DNA of 64,000 nt from Sambucus nigra (lineage: Eukaryota; Streptophyta; Magnoliopsida; Dipsacales; Adoxaceae): contig OX422220.1 in the NCBI GenBank assembly GCA_949130495.1, positions 10,905,001 to 10,969,000 of the forward strand. The letters are read 5' to 3'. Every line of letters begins with the position of its first letter. Within the stretch, counting starts at the first letter, position 1. Shown here one piece after another: positions 62,881 through 64,000 of this stretch. A program made the translations under genes and the position numbers. The notes beneath the pieces are model-generated. The model was given only the letters and a program-made list of their open reading frames with translations. It did no database searches and was not told the DNA's origin.

Positions 62881-63265
62881 GATGACATATATAAAGGTGT
62901 TACAAAAAAAAATTATGTACGTAATTCCAACAGATCCTCGGTGACATAAAATATACAACCTTCGTACAAAGTATCAAACTAAGCAAATTCATTGATATAT
63001 ATAATTACATAGGATAATTATTCGATCTAAGCAATGCTATGATATCACATGTAAGATTAATTTTAAGAATTCATTCAACAGTTTTATGGATTAATAATAT
63101 AACACCGAGGATCCATGTCCAATCCTGCCCAAAAAAAATTAAGGCTATAAAATTTTGTCGAGTGTGCTTTGCAAGCCTATTCACCTTACCCAGGCCCTTT
63201 TTTTATTGGGCAAACCTGGTGAGCATCCGACCTAGGGCCACCCCTAATATATATATCCCCCGTTT
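62881..63265. other. Spacer with GC-richer patch, no gene
   Basis: The patch 63160-63240 ('cttacccaggccc', 'cctagggccacccc') may be a piece of a short repeat. Open frame 63039-63359 crosses into the SINE-like sequence and has no domain similarity. Confidence 0.4.
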
Positions 63266-63453
63266 GATGGTTTGGCTCATTGGTATAAGACCGCCACTGG
63301 AACAATCTTGGATAGATTGGGTTTGGTCTCCAGTTCGATTCATAGCACTGTCAAAATAATGCTTAGCCAACAGAAGTCACGAACTATCAATGGAGATTAG
63401 TTGAGGTGCAGGTAAGCTGCTCGAACACCTCATGCTATGCTACCTAAAAAAAA
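63266..63453 (+). mobile_element. Probable tRNA-derived SINE
   Basis: An A-box-like TGGCTCATTGG (63273-63283) and a B-box-like GTTCGATTCAT (63333-63343) are separated by about 50 bases, like an RNA polymerase III promoter in a tRNA gene. A non-tRNA tail follows, ending in an A8 run (63446-63453). It does not fold as a true tRNA as far as I can judge. Size (about 190 bp) fits plant SINEs. No target duplication was found. Confidence 0.48.
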
Positions 63454-63659
63454 TGGAGTGTCTCCTCATTATTGCAAACAGATGGAACCCAGCTAATCTA
63501 TCATTTAGTTGAGGCGTTCTCTATTACTGCACAAACTGACATTTGTTAACTAATACTGTTTTGTTAATCATAAATTCGAATATGAATCATAAGGTTGTAT
63601 CATGAATAAAACAGTTTTGACATGAATCCAGGATGTTTATCTTCATGTAATCACATAAT

Positions 63660-64000
63660 CGAAAATTACTTATAACTATGATTTAAAAACTGACCTTTGT
63701 CCATCGTTGTTGAACGGATTAAAATGACTTGAATGCTCCTTTCTTGAATAGCCCGGAATATGAGAAAAATGAATTTCGTATTTTCTCTCCCTCCTTAGAA
63801 ACAGTGTGTATTGAGATGACTCTAGATGGTGTATAGGTCTCTATTTATAAGGGGAAGAGGGCCGGAATCCTAGTGGTGGTGGGACTCTTTCCAAGTCTCC
63901 CACTAATGCCACTAACCATCATGTGACTAGCGGATAAGGTTTACCCAAATCTTTTAATATCTTTATTTATCACATTCCTAATTAATTATCTGACATTTAT
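63660..64000 (-). mobile_element. LTR-like fragment at the window edge
   Basis: Minus strand CCTTATAAATAGAGACC (63858-63842) is a good TATA box followed by a leader-like region. The layout resembles the LTR fragments at 1871 and 23165, but the sequence differs. Cut by the window end. Confidence 0.4.

Noticed and set aside
63266..63345. Functional tRNA gene
   Set aside because: The A and B boxes are imperfect and I could not form the cloverleaf stems; a SINE is more likely.

Overview
This window looks like nuclear DNA of a flowering plant, probably a eudicot. It is AT-rich, has intron-split gene pieces and no operons, and is mostly transposable elements in several stages of decay. There are no bacterial genes, no CRISPR array and no intact rRNA or tRNA gene. 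All calls come from reading the sequence and comparing it with remembered families; no database search was run.

Layout. 0-3.2 kb: old LTR remnants. 3.2-10.1 kb: a young non-autonomous LTR retrotransposon on the minus strand. Its two 569 bp LTRs appear identical, it has a 5 bp target duplication, a tRNA-Arg-type primer site and a polypurine tract, and it carries a 24-unit tandem array and a nested Mutator-like MITE. 11.1-20.0 kb: a decayed Ty3/gypsy element of the Tat/Ogre group on the plus strand (gag, protease, stub of RT, RNase H, integrase). It also has a decayed antisense reading frame between pol and the 3' LTR. 20-24.3 kb: old repeats and a MITE-like inverted repeat. 24.3-36.9 kb: chromovirus-like LTRs on the minus strand, including an LTR pair with only about 590 bp between them and a 3.5 kb LTR with a tRNA-Met-like primer site.

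37.1-51.2 kb: the main host gene signal. Seven plus-strand exons encode much of the GTPase domain of a ROOT HAIR DEFECTIVE 3 (RHD3, atlastin-like) protein. Their frames and splice sites are intact, but one conserved exon is missing, both protein ends are missing, and one intron has grown to 12.1 kb by insertion of a solo LTR and Athila-like and other gypsy fragments (with a 200 N assembly gap). 52.1-53.2 kb: the 3' end of an L1-type LINE. 54.7-57.6 kb: a decayed copia element. 57.6-59.7 kb: CACTA (En/Spm) material with palindromic subterminal repeats. 59.8-61.0 kb: fragments of an F-box/FBD gene and an inverted pair of B3 (REM-type) domain copies. 61.0-61.9 kb: a copia gag remnant. The right end holds an old repeat also seen at 21-23 kb, a probable tRNA-derived SINE and another LTR fragment.

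There is no multi-gene system whose parts work together. The most interesting points are the exon-skipped RHD3-like gene, the B3 inverted repeat that could form a hairpin RNA, the hairpin-bearing array in the young retroelement, and the CACTA ends next to host gene fragments.
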